Of a stretch of DNA of 64,000 nt, positions 1 to 7,785 are shown in pieces. The notes beneath the pieces were generated by a model, which saw nothing but the letters and a program-made list of their open reading frames with translations, ran no database searches and was not told where the DNA came from. Both the position numbers and the translations under genes were made by a program. Position 1 is the first letter of the stretch; every line of letters begins with the position of its first letter. Location of the stretch: the NCBI RefSeq assembly GCF_013522825.1, contig NZ_JAAMQZ010000026.1, positions 1-64,000 on the forward strand, read 5' to 3'. The DNA comes from Stutzerimonas stutzeri. GTDB taxonomy: Bacteria > Pseudomonadota > Gammaproteobacteria > Pseudomonadales > Pseudomonadaceae.

Positions 1-1034
1 ATGCCACCCCTGCGTCGCTGCGCTCCGACTGCCCGGCCGGATGGCCGTGGAACAGGTGGCCAGATGGCCCTGGAATGCCTGGCCAGATGAGAGCGGACTG
101 GGTGGCCGGATGGCGTGGAATCCGCAGCATCGACACGGGAATCGTTGAAAATCGGCGCAATTAGCGAAGTCAAAACGTAGTCCTGAGCCGACTTGCTACT
201 CAGTGCGAGGCTCTGAATAGCTTGGTCAGTAGCGGCTTGAACCTGGATACCGCTGGTCATGCGGTTGGTCTTGGCCTCTTCGCTGAACCCTTTCTGGAGA
301 ATGTCCTCTAGCACGTCTGTATAGACGTTCTGCAAATGGGCGTTGAGAAACGACCGCGCCTCTGCACAGCTTTTCATGGTGCCGGCGGTACCGTCATAGA
401 CGTAGATGAACATCGATGAGTTCTGGTTTGACAGCACCTCCGCCCAGCCAGGCGATCGGTACAGGTCGGTCAAGGTCTTATCCGTTCTCAGCGCCACGGG
501 GTTCAGTGAACAGAATGTCATGTACTCGTTCACCGATCGGGGCAGATCCCACCCGTCCGCTTTTCGGTAGTTTTGGAAGCCGTCCAGTGCCATCGGGTTC
601 CGAAGAGCGTCGCGCACTTTCGACAATGTGCTCAGACTCGAGAACAGCCCGTAGTCGGTCATGCTTGGAGTAGAAAATGCCTGCTCCGCGGTTTTTGTAA
701 TGCCGTAGGCCACCGTTGAGATGACTGAGCCGACAAAGGCAGGGCCAAGAGGCACGTTGTCCACCACCCGCACCTGCGACGACACCGTATCCTCGATAAC
801 AGTGGTGGCTGTAGGGCCGTAGAACATCATGTAAAGGACGAGCACAAGGCCCGCCTTTCCGAAGGTAATGGCCTGGTTATTGAAAACAGCTTGGAACGCC
901 AACAGAAATAAGCCTATCAGCGCGCCAATACGGGCAAGGTCTTCTGCGTCACCGCTGCCTGTGATCATTGCGCAGGCATTGAGCATGATCTCAAGGAACT
1001 CGGCGCTGCCTGTCGTGTAGATAGTGAAGTCCAT
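1..1034 (-). CDS. traG: TraG, mating-pair formation protein, N-terminal part (cut by window edge, probably disrupted)
   Basis: The frame opens with ATG at 1034 and begins MDFTIYTTGSAEFLEIM, typical of the TraG N-terminal membrane domain of F-type systems. Hydrophobic segments follow around residues 30-75 and 85-115. TraG acts in pilus assembly and mating-pair stabilisation in the inner membrane and periplasm. It follows traH with an 11-bp gap, in the usual F order traF-traH-traG. TraG-like sequence ends near residue 302, where a 23-bp repeat array begins; the frame stays open to the window edge but the residues look like noncoding repeat DNA. The gene is therefore probably interrupted by an insertion, so transfer may be impaired unless a second copy exists. 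Confidence 0.75.
   Translation of the reverse strand, partial: MDFTIYTTGSAEFLEIMLNACAMITGSGDAEDLARIGALIGLFLLAFQAVFNNQAITFGKAGLVLVLYMMFYGPTATTVIEDTVSSQVRVVDNVPLGPAFVGSVISTVAYGITKTAEQAFSTPSMTDYGLFSSLSTLSKVRDALRNPMALDGFQNYRKADGWDLPRSVNEYMTFCSLNPVALRTDKTLTDLYRSPGWAEVLSNQNSSMFIYVYDGTAGTMKSCAEARSFLNAHLQNVYTDVLEDILQKGFSEEAKTNRMTSGIQVQAATDQAIQSLALSSKSAQDYVLTSLIAPIFNDSRVDAADSTPSGHPVRSHLARHSRAIWPPVPRPSGRAVGAQRRRGG
35..126. repeat. Four 23-bp-spaced repeats, possible end of an IS21-like element
   Basis: The core GGCCRGATG recurs at 35, 58, 81 and 104, exactly 23 bp apart; the first two and the last copy continue as GGCCRGATGGC. The repeats sit inside the traG reading frame, where the predicted protein turns into an Arg/Pro/His-rich sequence unlike TraG. 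Arrays of short internal repeats near the tips are known in IS21-family elements, so this may be the end of an insertion sequence whose transposase lies outside the window. The likely element edge is near position 126. The repeats are seen directly; the IS21 assignment is inference. Confidence 0.5.
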
Positions 1035-1045
1035 GGATATCTCCG

Positions 1046-2446
1046 TTACGCGCCTGCGTTATCGTTGATGGTTCCCTGTGGCAGGGTTCCATTATCAAAC
1101 ACAGGGGCCATCTGGAGCATTTTCTCGGCTTGGCCATCGGCATCTTTGCCTTGCATTGCTTCCTCGATGTACGAGCGGTATTCATCCATGAGCTCACCCT
1201 TGGTAGCCCGCAGGTCCTCAATCACCTTCCCTGCATCCGCCATATTCAGGCTGGTCAGGCCTTTCTCTGTATGCCCAAGCAGCTGATAAATCAGGCTCAT
1301 CGAAGCATCAGCAGCAATTTTCTTGGCGAACTGGTTCAGATAGTCATAACCGGATTGAGCCCCTGCCTTCTGGGTGATCTTCATCAAATTCACCCCTACT
1401 CGGCTTGATGCGAGGTATGCAATCCGGTTTCCGTCAGCAGCGGTTGCAGTGCCGTTCGCAAAACGCTCAAGGATTCCGTTGTTTTGAAGATCCTCTAGGA
1501 TTCGAGTCTCGAGGCCCTTGAAGCTGGTGAGAGTTCGGATGTTCGGGTCTGAGCAGTCCGGGTCATCCTGGTCGCACTGGTAGACCTTGACATCAAGGTT
1601 GGCCGAGCCCTCAACAAGAATCTTCAGACCTTCGCCGGTGATCAGCTTCGGCATGGGATGCGCAGCGAAGTTTTTCCCCCCGCTGGCGTCGTTGGTGAGC
1701 GACACGTTGTAGCTGCCGACCATCGACATGATGAATTCCGCGTTTTCGTCGCTGCCGAATAGGATCTGCGACTGGAGGCCAGACTTCATCATGGCGCACC
1801 ACAGAACATTCCCTGTGTTCTCACATTGAACGGCCTTACCAGAGGCAGCAATCCGGTTGGCTGGTGAGTCTTCTTTGGTGGATTTCGCGGTAAAGAAGTC
1901 AGATGAGACGTTCGACCCGAAGGCCGTCATCGCGGATTTGAAGTCGGTGCTTTCTTCGTATGCCTTTTTGGCATTCGTAACCAACCCACTCGCCAGCTGG
2001 CAGCTGTTGGAAAACATTTGATTGAGCGCCTGGATCTTGTTGGCCAGGTTGCGGATCACACCACCTGTCTGAGCGTCCATCGCATCGAGGGCCAACTCAA
2101 AGGCAAAGCCCGAAACAATGCCAGCCGCGTTCGACGCCACATTCCTCATGAGCGCTACAAACTCTTCGCCGTTGATAAAGGAGAACGAGCCGCTGTAAAG
2201 GTTGATCCCCCCGCATCCACCCTTTGCGCTTGGCGGGGTAATGCTGATGAGGTTGGCGGTGGATATCCGATTCCGAAGGACAACGGACCCGCCGGTAATA
2301 ACGCCGCGTGTGGCTGTTTTATATGCCCCTGGACTGGTGACGTTGATCATGCCGCTGAACATTTCATTGACCTGCTGTTGAATGTTCGCGTGAGCCCCGA
2401 AGGGCACCATCAGCGCTACAGCAAGGGCGATCGGTTTGATTTTCAC
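1046..2446 (-). CDS. traH: TraH, F-type pilus assembly protein
   Basis: A 466-residue protein with an N-terminal signal peptide (cleavage near AHA at residue 19-20). Conserved TraH features include the Gly-rich stretch after VITGGSVVLR, the GGCGGINLY segment, and repeated Cys suited to periplasmic disulfides. TraH is a periplasmic/outer-membrane factor for pilus extension working with TraF, TraU, TraW and TrbI-type proteins. Its start overlaps the traF stop by 4 bp, implying translational coupling. The length fits the family. Confidence 0.92.
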   Translation of the reverse strand: MKIKPIALAVALMVPFGAHANIQQQVNEMFSGMINVTSPGAYKTATRGVITGGSVVLRNRISTANLISITPPSAKGGCGGINLYSGSFSFINGEEFVALMRNVASNAAGIVSGFAFELALDAMDAQTGGVIRNLANKIQALNQMFSNSCQLASGLVTNAKKAYEESTDFKSAMTAFGSNVSSDFFTAKSTKEDSPANRIAASGKAVQCENTGNVLWCAMMKSGLQSQILFGSDENAEFIMSMVGSYNVSLTNDASGGKNFAAHPMPKLITGEGLKILVEGSANLDVKVYQCDQDDPDCSDPNIRTLTSFKGLETRILEDLQNNGILERFANGTATAADGNRIAYLASSRVGVNLMKITQKAGAQSGYDYLNQFAKKIAADASMSLIYQLLGHTEKGLTSLNMADAGKVIEDLRATKGELMDEYRSYIEEAMQGKDADGQAEKMLQMAPVFDNGTLPQGTINDNAGA

Positions 2447-3468
2447 TGGGCACCTCCGTTGTCTTTTTGAAAGGCACGACGAGCTTCATCGCGCATCCGA
2501 TTCACGAATTCGTTAGGGTTTTTGGTTGCATCGGGCGGGGCGTCAGCCAATTTTGTGGCGTCGATCAAACCCATGGTGTTAAGGCGGGATGTGGCGTTGT
2601 ATTCCTGATCGGAAATAAGCCCCGCTTCATTCGCCGCCATTAGAATCCGAGTGGTTGCCGTCTCCATTGAAACGGTGCTGAAGCTGACGATCTTCACGTC
2701 ATTCGGAGGGATGACCAGGGCCAGCGCCGGCGAGGTGATGATGCCAAGCTGCTCTGCGAGCCCAGTGTCGTACTGCGTGTTTGGGTATTTGCCGCCAGGA
2801 AGGGGTGCCCCATCCATAGAGACGGGCATGACAGTAAACCCGTACCTGAACTCGAGTGCAGAGACCGCTGCCAGGGCCTGTTCGCAAAGAATGCAGTCGT
2901 TACCGTTGTAGAAGAACATCAGCGCAGAGCTGCCAGCGATGAGCTTCAGCAGGGTTTCTTTCTGCTTGCCGGCCGCCGTCGCTAGAGCGTCGGAGGCGGC
3001 GTTGGAGGCGGGATAACGCATATCCTCGTCGAGGAAGGGGTCATTACGGATTACCTCGACGGAGTGACGCGAGAATCGCTCGGCCTTGTCGAGCATGATT
3101 CGCTGAGCCCAGAAGTACGCACTCACATTCTCCTTCGTGGGGTTATCCATGGCTGCATCACGCAGCTTCGGAAGCATTTCCCGAATCCACGCCACGCTGC
3201 CAGTCGGTGGCAACTCGGGCGCGGGCGGCTCGGAGGCTTCCGTTTCGGCAGGTGGTGGGGCCGCTGGAACCGGCGCGGGCTCAGTTTTCTGGGGTTCCTG
3301 TTCAGGAGGCGGATCTTCGTACCAGAACCAGCCGCGTTCTTTGTCCTGATAGAACGAAGAACCAGCAACCTGGGGCGTTTTTGACTCGGCGGGCTTGGTC
3401 TCTCCCGCAAGAGAAATGCTGCTTATAGCGGCAGCAAGCAACAAGATGGGGAATTTTAGGGGCGTCAT
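2443..3468 (-). CDS. traF: TraF, thioredoxin-fold conjugal transfer protein
   Basis: A 341-residue periplasmic protein with a signal peptide, a Pro/Glu-rich linker (residues about 50-95), and a C-terminal thioredoxin-like domain. That domain holds FFYNGNDCILCEQAL, whose CxxC sits near residue 193. Many plasmid TraF proteins lack the active CxxC, so this one may be redox active. It is the first gene of a traF-traH-traG operon and lies just downstream of a transfer-regulon promoter (3500-3560). The Shine-Dalgarno sequence is weak. Confidence 0.9.
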   Translation of the reverse strand: MTPLKFPILLLAAAISSISLAGETKPAESKTPQVAGSSFYQDKERGWFWYEDPPPEQEPQKTEPAPVPAAPPPAETEASEPPAPELPPTGSVAWIREMLPKLRDAAMDNPTKENVSAYFWAQRIMLDKAERFSRHSVEVIRNDPFLDEDMRYPASNAASDALATAAGKQKETLLKLIAGSSALMFFYNGNDCILCEQALAAVSALEFRYGFTVMPVSMDGAPLPGGKYPNTQYDTGLAEQLGIITSPALALVIPPNDVKIVSFSTVSMETATTRILMAANEAGLISDQEYNATSRLNTMGLIDATKLADAPPDATKNPNEFVNRMRDEARRAFQKDNGGAQ

Positions 3469-3499
3469 GAGTCCGTCTGGCCAAGATGGGGATGCTCGA

Positions 3500-3560
3500 A
3501 TTGTGAGCGTTGGCCAACAGGAGGGGGCGCGTTTTCAGGCGCTTTTACGGTCGGAAAAAG
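3500..3560 (-). promoter_or_regulatory. Tra-box operator and promoter of traF-traH-traG
   Basis: Read on the minus strand, the palindrome has a left half TTTTTCCGACC and right half CCTGAAAAC (3539-3531). A -10 hexamer CACAAT lies at 3505-3500, starting 26 bases after the right half. The same two-part box with identical spacing occurs upstream of nine other units in this window. The right half ends where a -35 box would lie, which suits an activator that contacts the -35 region. Confidence 0.75.
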
Positions 3561-3586
3561 AGAGGAGAGTCGAGAAGGCCAGAGGC

Positions 3587-4702
3587 CTATCGCTGTGCGC
3601 GATAGACCTCGTGGCCGAGGAAGCCGAGAGAACCACGTTCACGAAGAACATCATTCCAATCGACACCTTTGGAGCCGTCAGGGATGGGCATGTCCGGCAA
3701 CATTATTTGCGCCTTGATCCCCATTTCCCACAGACGTTTTTTTAAAGCGAATGCCGCTTTCTGGCCGCCCTCCTTGCGGTCCTTGTCAGCCCAGATTCGG
3801 ACTGCTTTGGTGCAGGCTGGTGGTACGAAGCTCTCCAAAAGGTAGGAATTCACCAAGGGCCATACGGGTATACCCATGGCTGTTTCCACCGACAGAGCTG
3901 TTTCCAATCCTTCACATACATCCAAGACTTCTCCTGGATGCGATGTTGGCACCGCACAACCGGGAAGCTTGCGGTTGCTGGGGATTGGAAACATTTTTTT
4001 CGGCTCAGCGAGATCAGCTTTCTCACCCTTCATTGTCAGATAGTGACGGTTGATGGTCACAGCCTGGCCTTCAGGATCGATAAGCGTACACACTATCCCT
4101 GGATGCTTAGAACGCTTGCCGGCTTTGTCCTTGTAGGTCAATTCCGGATGAAAGCGAACGTAGCGGCTCAGCTCTGGTCGGTCCCAAGCAAGAATGCCTC
4201 GGGAGCGAAGATAGAGCCTTGCTGGTTCCGCTGATGGGTCTGTGAGAGGAACGGTTCCCTTCCACAGGTTGCGCATAGCTTCACGCAGCCAATCGTCTGA
4301 AACCTCTGGTTTTGCTGGGGCTCGCTCCTTACGGATTACAACGCTTGGGATAAATCCATCAGCGGTGCGTCCATACGGGTCTTTGACCCGGAGCAATGCT
4401 CCAACCTCCTGTAAAGCATGGTGAAAGCTCCAGCGGTTGACCCACATCAGCAAGGCTATGCCATCAGCCTTGACCCCGCAGGTACGGCAGATCCCGCCGC
4501 TCGACGAGCCTGCCGTCTTACGGAAAATCTTAAAACCGTCTTCCCCACCATGCACCGGACATGGAACCCCACGCCCTGCTTTTTTGTGAGCCGGCACCAA
4601 TGAAGATGCGAGGCTTGCGTATATGTCATGCCAGCGGCCATCAGCGGCTACCAGCACATCTTGCTTCTCTGGGGCGTAATTGCCTTCTGAGTCTTTGGAC
4701 AT
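3587..4702 (-). CDS. DNA primase-like protein with zinc-finger and Toprim domains
   Basis: A 371-residue protein. The N-terminal region has a primase-type zinc-binding pattern (PCPVHGG near residue 47, CRTCG near residue 72). A Toprim domain spans about residues 255-350 with the catalytic glutamate in DVCEGLETALS and the acidic motif WADKDR. The layout matches plasmid and phage primases of the P4/DUF7146 kind, which make primers on transferred single strands. Start chosen at ATG 4702 after GGAGG. No helicase domain is present, so this is a stand-alone primase-like protein. Confidence 0.75.
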   Translation of the reverse strand: MSKDSEGNYAPEKQDVLVAADGRWHDIYASLASSLVPAHKKAGRGVPCPVHGGEDGFKIFRKTAGSSSGGICRTCGVKADGIALLMWVNRWSFHHALQEVGALLRVKDPYGRTADGFIPSVVIRKERAPAKPEVSDDWLREAMRNLWKGTVPLTDPSAEPARLYLRSRGILAWDRPELSRYVRFHPELTYKDKAGKRSKHPGIVCTLIDPEGQAVTINRHYLTMKGEKADLAEPKKMFPIPSNRKLPGCAVPTSHPGEVLDVCEGLETALSVETAMGIPVWPLVNSYLLESFVPPACTKAVRIWADKDRKEGGQKAAFALKKRLWEMGIKAQIMLPDMPIPDGSKGVDWNDVLRERGSLGFLGHEVYRAQR

Positions 4703-4714
4703 GGGTACCTCCGT

Positions 4715-4745
4715 TTGGTTGAGATGCGCCCCGAAGGGCGCATTT
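4715..4745 (-). promoter_or_regulatory. Hairpin in the leader of the primase-like gene
   Basis: Between the 205-residue gene and the primase-like gene there is an inverted repeat of ATGCGCCC and GGGCGCAT around a short loop, just before the GGAGG ribosome-binding site. It has no downstream T-tract on the minus strand, so it is more likely a processing or spacing hairpin than a terminator. Confidence 0.4.
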
Positions 4746-4753
4746 GCTGGCTA

Positions 4754-5371
4754 TTACACGATCTTGATTTCCCAGGAGTTGCGGTAGGTATCAACCCAGT
4801 CCTGTTCTTTCTTGCCGTTGACATCGACCTCTTTGAGCACTTTCACGGGGGTTTTCCCGAGGAAGGTCAGCGAGATAACGTCACCTTGTTGCGCGCCGGA
4901 CTGGCGGAGCTGAGCGCTAAGCTCAATCCCCCAAACCAGGTGCTCACCGATCCGAAGAAAGAACGAGTTTCCGTTCTTCTTGCGGAACCGATACGGCGCA
5001 AATCCAGACCCGCGGTATTCACCGGTCACGGACTTGCCAGCCACACCCTGAAAGTTGATCTCAGTAGCACGCGCGCCATGGTCATCACCGCCTTCGGCGG
5101 ATTCGACTGCTGACGCTTTTTCTTGGCGCTCGGGTTGTGAATCGCGAGGGATGAACTCTCCCTTGATCTCGTCCGGCTGTTGATTCTCGATCGGTGCAAC
5201 CTGTTTGCGATCTTGCGGCCGATACAGCTTGTTGATCACAACAGTTTCGAGAGGCTGCGTCGTTTCCTGATGCTCCGGCTCGGGCAGCTTGTGCGCGAGG
5301 CGGTCAGAGACAATGCAAAGGCCTTGTTGCAGTCGGAGGTAGCTAGGAACATCGAAGTCAACACGGATCAT
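4754..5371 (-). CDS. Hypothetical plasmid protein with a C-terminal domain resembling one appended to plasmid primases and relaxases
   Basis: A 205-residue protein. The first half is Gln/Glu/Pro-rich and probably flexible. The C-terminal 90 residues contain GSGFAPYRFRKKNGNSFF, EHLVWGIEL and GDVISLTFLGKTPV. This resembles, from memory, a small beta-rich domain often appended to plasmid primases and relaxases (pattern PYRF, NSxF, WGxxL, GDxxxL). Its place directly upstream of the primase-like gene fits a partner role in DNA handling. It overlaps the upstream 105-residue gene by 4 bp. Function unproven. Confidence 0.6.
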   Translation of the reverse strand: MIRVDFDVPSYLRLQQGLCIVSDRLAHKLPEPEHQETTQPLETVVINKLYRPQDRKQVAPIENQQPDEIKGEFIPRDSQPERQEKASAVESAEGGDDHGARATEINFQGVAGKSVTGEYRGSGFAPYRFRKKNGNSFFLRIGEHLVWGIELSAQLRQSGAQQGDVISLTFLGKTPVKVLKEVDVNGKKEQDWVDTYRNSWEIKIV

Positions 5372-5685
5372 TGCTCTTCTCCCTGGCGACGCAGGTAGGA
5401 GGGAATGTAGTAGTTGTCATAATCGATGCTGTCACACCAACTGGCGTTGGCTGCGACTTGAGAGGTCTTAGTTGCCTGAGGGTACGAGGCCTTCAGGCAG
5501 CTGCGCAGATACCGAGAAACACCCAGCAGGATCTGCTCAGCGTTCAGAAGTACCACAGCGAGGAACACACAGAATGCGAAGGGCAAAATCTGCTTTGCAA
5601 ACTGCGGTGCGTATACAGCTCCCAACATTGCAACGAGGAAGCCAAACGCGGTCAGCACTTTAACTTTGAGGGTTGTAGATGCCAT
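5368..5685 (-). CDS. Small two-helix membrane protein, unknown function
   Basis: A 105-residue protein with two predicted membrane segments (about residues 10-28 and 33-53), then a charged cytoplasmic tail. It is the first gene of a three-gene set ending with the primase-like gene. Its ribosome-binding site GGAGAAC is exactly complementary to GTTCTCC upstream in the leader, so translation initiation may be masked by a hairpin. No family recognised. Confidence 0.6.
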   Translation of the reverse strand: MASTTLKVKVLTAFGFLVAMLGAVYAPQFAKQILPFAFCVFLAVVLLNAEQILLGVSRYLRSCLKASYPQATKTSQVAANASWCDSIDYDNYYIPSYLRRQGEEQ

Positions 5686-5690
5686 TTTCA

Positions 5691-5746
5691 GTTCTCCATT
5701 TTTTTAGAACGGAGAACGCCCTAACGGGAGTTCCCCGTCAGGGTTT
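5691..5746 (-). promoter_or_regulatory. Structured leader: GC hairpin plus Shine-Dalgarno-sequestering hairpin
   Basis: In transcript sense a 10-bp stem (CCCTGACGGG with CCCGTTAGGG, one G-U pair) comes first. Then GTTCTCC (5717-5711) can pair perfectly with the Shine-Dalgarno GGAGAAC (5697-5691) over a 13-base loop. The same two-hairpin layout precedes many accessory genes at 36-53 kb. On the plus strand the GC stem is followed by a T-run, so it could also stop antisense transcription. Confidence 0.6.
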
Positions 5747-5755
5747 TTTTGACAC

Positions 5756-5786
5756 AAAAAAAGGAAGCCAAATGGCTTCCTTTTTT
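5756..5786. terminator. Bidirectional intrinsic terminator
   Basis: GGAAGCC and GGCTTCC form a 7-bp stem around AAAT, flanked by A-runs and T-runs on both sides, so it can work in either direction. It sits upstream of the leader of the 105-residue gene, so any minus-strand promoter farther upstream would have to read through it. Confidence 0.8.
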
Positions 5787-6094
5787 GATCGGCGCTACGC
5801 GAACGTAGGCTTGGTTTTTAAGCTGATAAGCTCAGCTTGGCTTGCTCCCAGACGCATACACGTCTTGGGTACCAGTGGCAGCAGCATGCTGTCACTTAGG
5901 GTCAATGGCCTCCAGGAGGCAAATTCTTAATCGACCTTGGCCGATGAGTGCCGCAATTCTCGCCGCCATTTCACTCTGTCGTCAACCAGAAAAACGCACC
6001 TCAAATTCCGACGCTATTCGTGCGTGAAATCGAAATCCAGAGGCTCCGCAAGCTGGTGCAATAGTCCGGCCACCAACATCCGGAGAAACCGCTA
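5787..6094. other. Divergent intergenic region with a CATACA-loop hairpin
   Basis: No gene was seen in this stretch between divergently oriented genes. It holds an inverted repeat CCCAGACG-CATACA-CGTCTTGGG (5847-5869) with one unpaired T. The same design, including the loop and the bulged T but with different stem bases, occurs at 47368-47392. It also holds AATCAGCTTAAAAACC-like sequence near 5816-5830, shared with the region upstream of 53720. Promoters for both flanking genes are expected here but could not be assigned. Confidence 0.5.
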
Positions 6095-6781
6095 ATGGCG
6101 ACCACTCAACCACAACCGACGAAATACCAATACTCCAAGCCATCCCTCAAAGGAAAGATGGTACTGAACACTGAGCAGGCGAAGTTCTTCGCCGGCAACC
6201 GTTTCGATAGCCTCATGACGGCTCTTTTTATCATCGACGTTACGTCCCGCAAGCTGGCCAAAAACCTCAAGACCTTTGATCACAAAGCGGTGGTTGATGC
6301 GGTCTCGAAGAAAATCGAGCGCATGGAAGTAGCCGTGCGTGACGAGTCTGAGCGGATGGACACGCTTTTGAAGAGTCTGGGAATCAAAGAGCTTGCAGGG
6401 TACAGCTCACCACTGACTCGCGAATTCGAAATCACCAGCCCAGAAATCAAGCGGATGAGCAGCCTGCTTCAGGCATTTGACCACCTGATTATCCAGGTCG
6501 ATACCGCCTGGCTGCATGAGAAAATCGATAGCTCGGAAGCTGAGGAATTTCGTGCAAACAAGAGCAACCAAATGGCCCGGCTGATCCGCTCACTCGTTGG
6601 CCTCGGTCAGAGCGCGCGAGCAAAGGCATACGCCAGCAAAGTTGCAGAGCTCCAAGAAGATATCGAAAAGGCAGAAGCCAAAGTGAGCGCCGAGAAGGAG
6701 GAGCGCGAGGCTGCGGGTCACATTGAGCCTGAGGGCAATGTAGACGCACTCGATTCGCTTCCTGAAGAAGCGGTTGCCTGA
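6095..6781 (+). CDS. DUF1845-like protein
   Basis: A 228-residue soluble, helix-rich, charged protein. The opening SLKGKMVLNTEQAKFFAGNR and the central GLGQSARAKAYASKV stretch resemble, from memory, DUF1845 / PFL_4669-type proteins encoded by integrative and conjugative elements, some of which are transcription regulators. The C-terminus (after residue 180) is a Glu/Lys-rich probable coiled coil. Start ATG 6095 follows CCGGAGAAACC. A rho-independent terminator follows, then the 81-residue gene. Family assignment is tentative. Confidence 0.6.
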   Translation: MATTQPQPTKYQYSKPSLKGKMVLNTEQAKFFAGNRFDSLMTALFIIDVTSRKLAKNLKTFDHKAVVDAVSKKIERMEVAVRDESERMDTLLKSLGIKELAGYSSPLTREFEITSPEIKRMSSLLQAFDHLIIQVDTAWLHEKIDSSEAEEFRANKSNQMARLIRSLVGLGQSARAKAYASKVAELQEDIEKAEAKVSAEKEEREAAGHIEPEGNVDALDSLPEEAVA

Positions 6782-6795
6782 TAGCTCCAGTAATG

Positions 6796-6822
6796 AAAAC
6801 GCCCCGCATTGCGGGGCGTTTT
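6796..6822 (+). terminator. Intrinsic terminator after the DUF1845-like gene
   Basis: AAAACGCCCCGC and GCGGGGCGTTTT make a perfect 12-bp stem around ATT, with T-run. It lies only 7 bp before the AGGAGG ribosome-binding site of the next gene, so that gene would be expressed by readthrough. Confidence 0.85.
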
Positions 6823-6838
6823 GCTTAGGAGGTTCATT

Positions 6839-7084
6839 ATGCTTGATGATCTTACTGCCACACCGGCCAGATCCAGTAGAAGACGCAAACGAGCGCCGGA
6901 TCAGCCTCCCCTACGCGAATCCACCCCACTGTGGACAGAAGAGCTGGCCACCGACGAATCACTTGAAGCGCCGCCAGAGGCAGTATTTTGGGATACGGTC
7001 GCGATCATCTCTGTCACTGCTGCTGTTCTTGTTGGGGTGGCGATAGGTGTTCCTCTCGGGGTCTATCTTCATGGCACGTTGTAG
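6839..7084 (+). CDS. Small single-pass membrane protein, unknown function
   Basis: An 81-residue protein. The first 50 residues are Arg/Pro/Glu-rich, and residues about 53-76 form one membrane segment (AIISVTAAVLVGVAIGVPLG). Start ATG 6839 has an ideal AGGAGG 6 bases upstream. Its 3' end overlaps the 3' end of the convergent NERD gene by about 70 bp, so one of the two may be shorter than drawn. No family recognised. Confidence 0.5.
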   Translation: MLDDLTATPARSSRRRKRAPDQPPLRESTPLWTEELATDESLEAPPEAVFWDTVAIISVTAAVLVGVAIGVPLGVYLHGTL

Positions 7085-7733
7085 ATCCATCCTCGCCTCG
7101 GCGCTTCAGCTTTTCGACATGTCGTCTTGCAGCCCAATACCCCCCCTTGATTCTGCGCTCGCTCAGCGCCCGGCAAATTGACACCACATGGCCCCGAGTA
7201 AAAACCGGGGCTTTGTAGGACTGGATTTTACGAATCACGCCCCAAATGCTGTAGACCCGCTCAGGCATTCCATACGTGAAGCTGGCCTGCCCTGCCATCA
7301 CTCCGTAGCTGTGGATTTTCTGAGAGTGGACTCCGGTGACCTTCTGAACTGCCTTCACGTGTGCGTAGTTCTGCATCAGCGGGTTTTGCACGCGATATTT
7401 CCTTCGGCCGACGATCTGCAACCAGCTTTCAGGTGCTTCAGGGTAGGTAATGATCTTTCCCTTGAAGCACTTCGTTTCCAGGACAAAGATCCCGTAGCGC
7501 GACACGATGATGTGGTCAACCTGTGTCGACTCTTCCCTTGTCTTGCCTCGATAGATCGCGTTGGCGAACACCTTGTATTCGCCGCTAAGGCACAGGCGGA
7601 GCATGAAGTTCACCTTGTACTCCCCCCACCATCCTCGGTATGCAGGAAATTCAAGTAGTCGAACGTGGGCGATGCCCGCGAGAAGCCCCAGAATCAAAAC
7701 AGGGGGCAGGTACAGCATTAGAAAGTCATTCAT
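7014..7733 (-). CDS. NERD-domain (nuclease-related) membrane protein
   Basis: The gene encodes a membrane segment near the N-terminus (MNDFLMLYLPPVLILGL), then a NERD domain with STQVDHIIVSRYGIFVLETK, which carries the D and E-x-K residues of the nuclease-like fold, and a basic tail. NERD proteins are putative nucleases. Start taken at ATG 7733. The frame is open to an ATG at 7862, but that codon lies inside the conserved iscB C-terminus, so the IscB insertion may have supplied or replaced the original 5' end. Neither start has a clear ribosome-binding site. Confidence 0.65.
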   Translation of the reverse strand: MNDFLMLYLPPVLILGLLAGIAHVRLLEFPAYRGWWGEYKVNFMLRLCLSGEYKVFANAIYRGKTREESTQVDHIIVSRYGIFVLETKCFKGKIITYPEAPESWLQIVGRRKYRVQNPLMQNYAHVKAVQKVTGVHSQKIHSYGVMAGQASFTYGMPERVYSIWGVIRKIQSYKAPVFTRGHVVSICRALSERRIKGGYWAARRHVEKLKRRGEDGSTTCHEDRPREEHLSPPQQEQQQ

Positions 7734-7785
7734 CAATTTTGCACGAGATATCCCGGCCCTCAGACCAAGGGATAGCGCGGCACGC

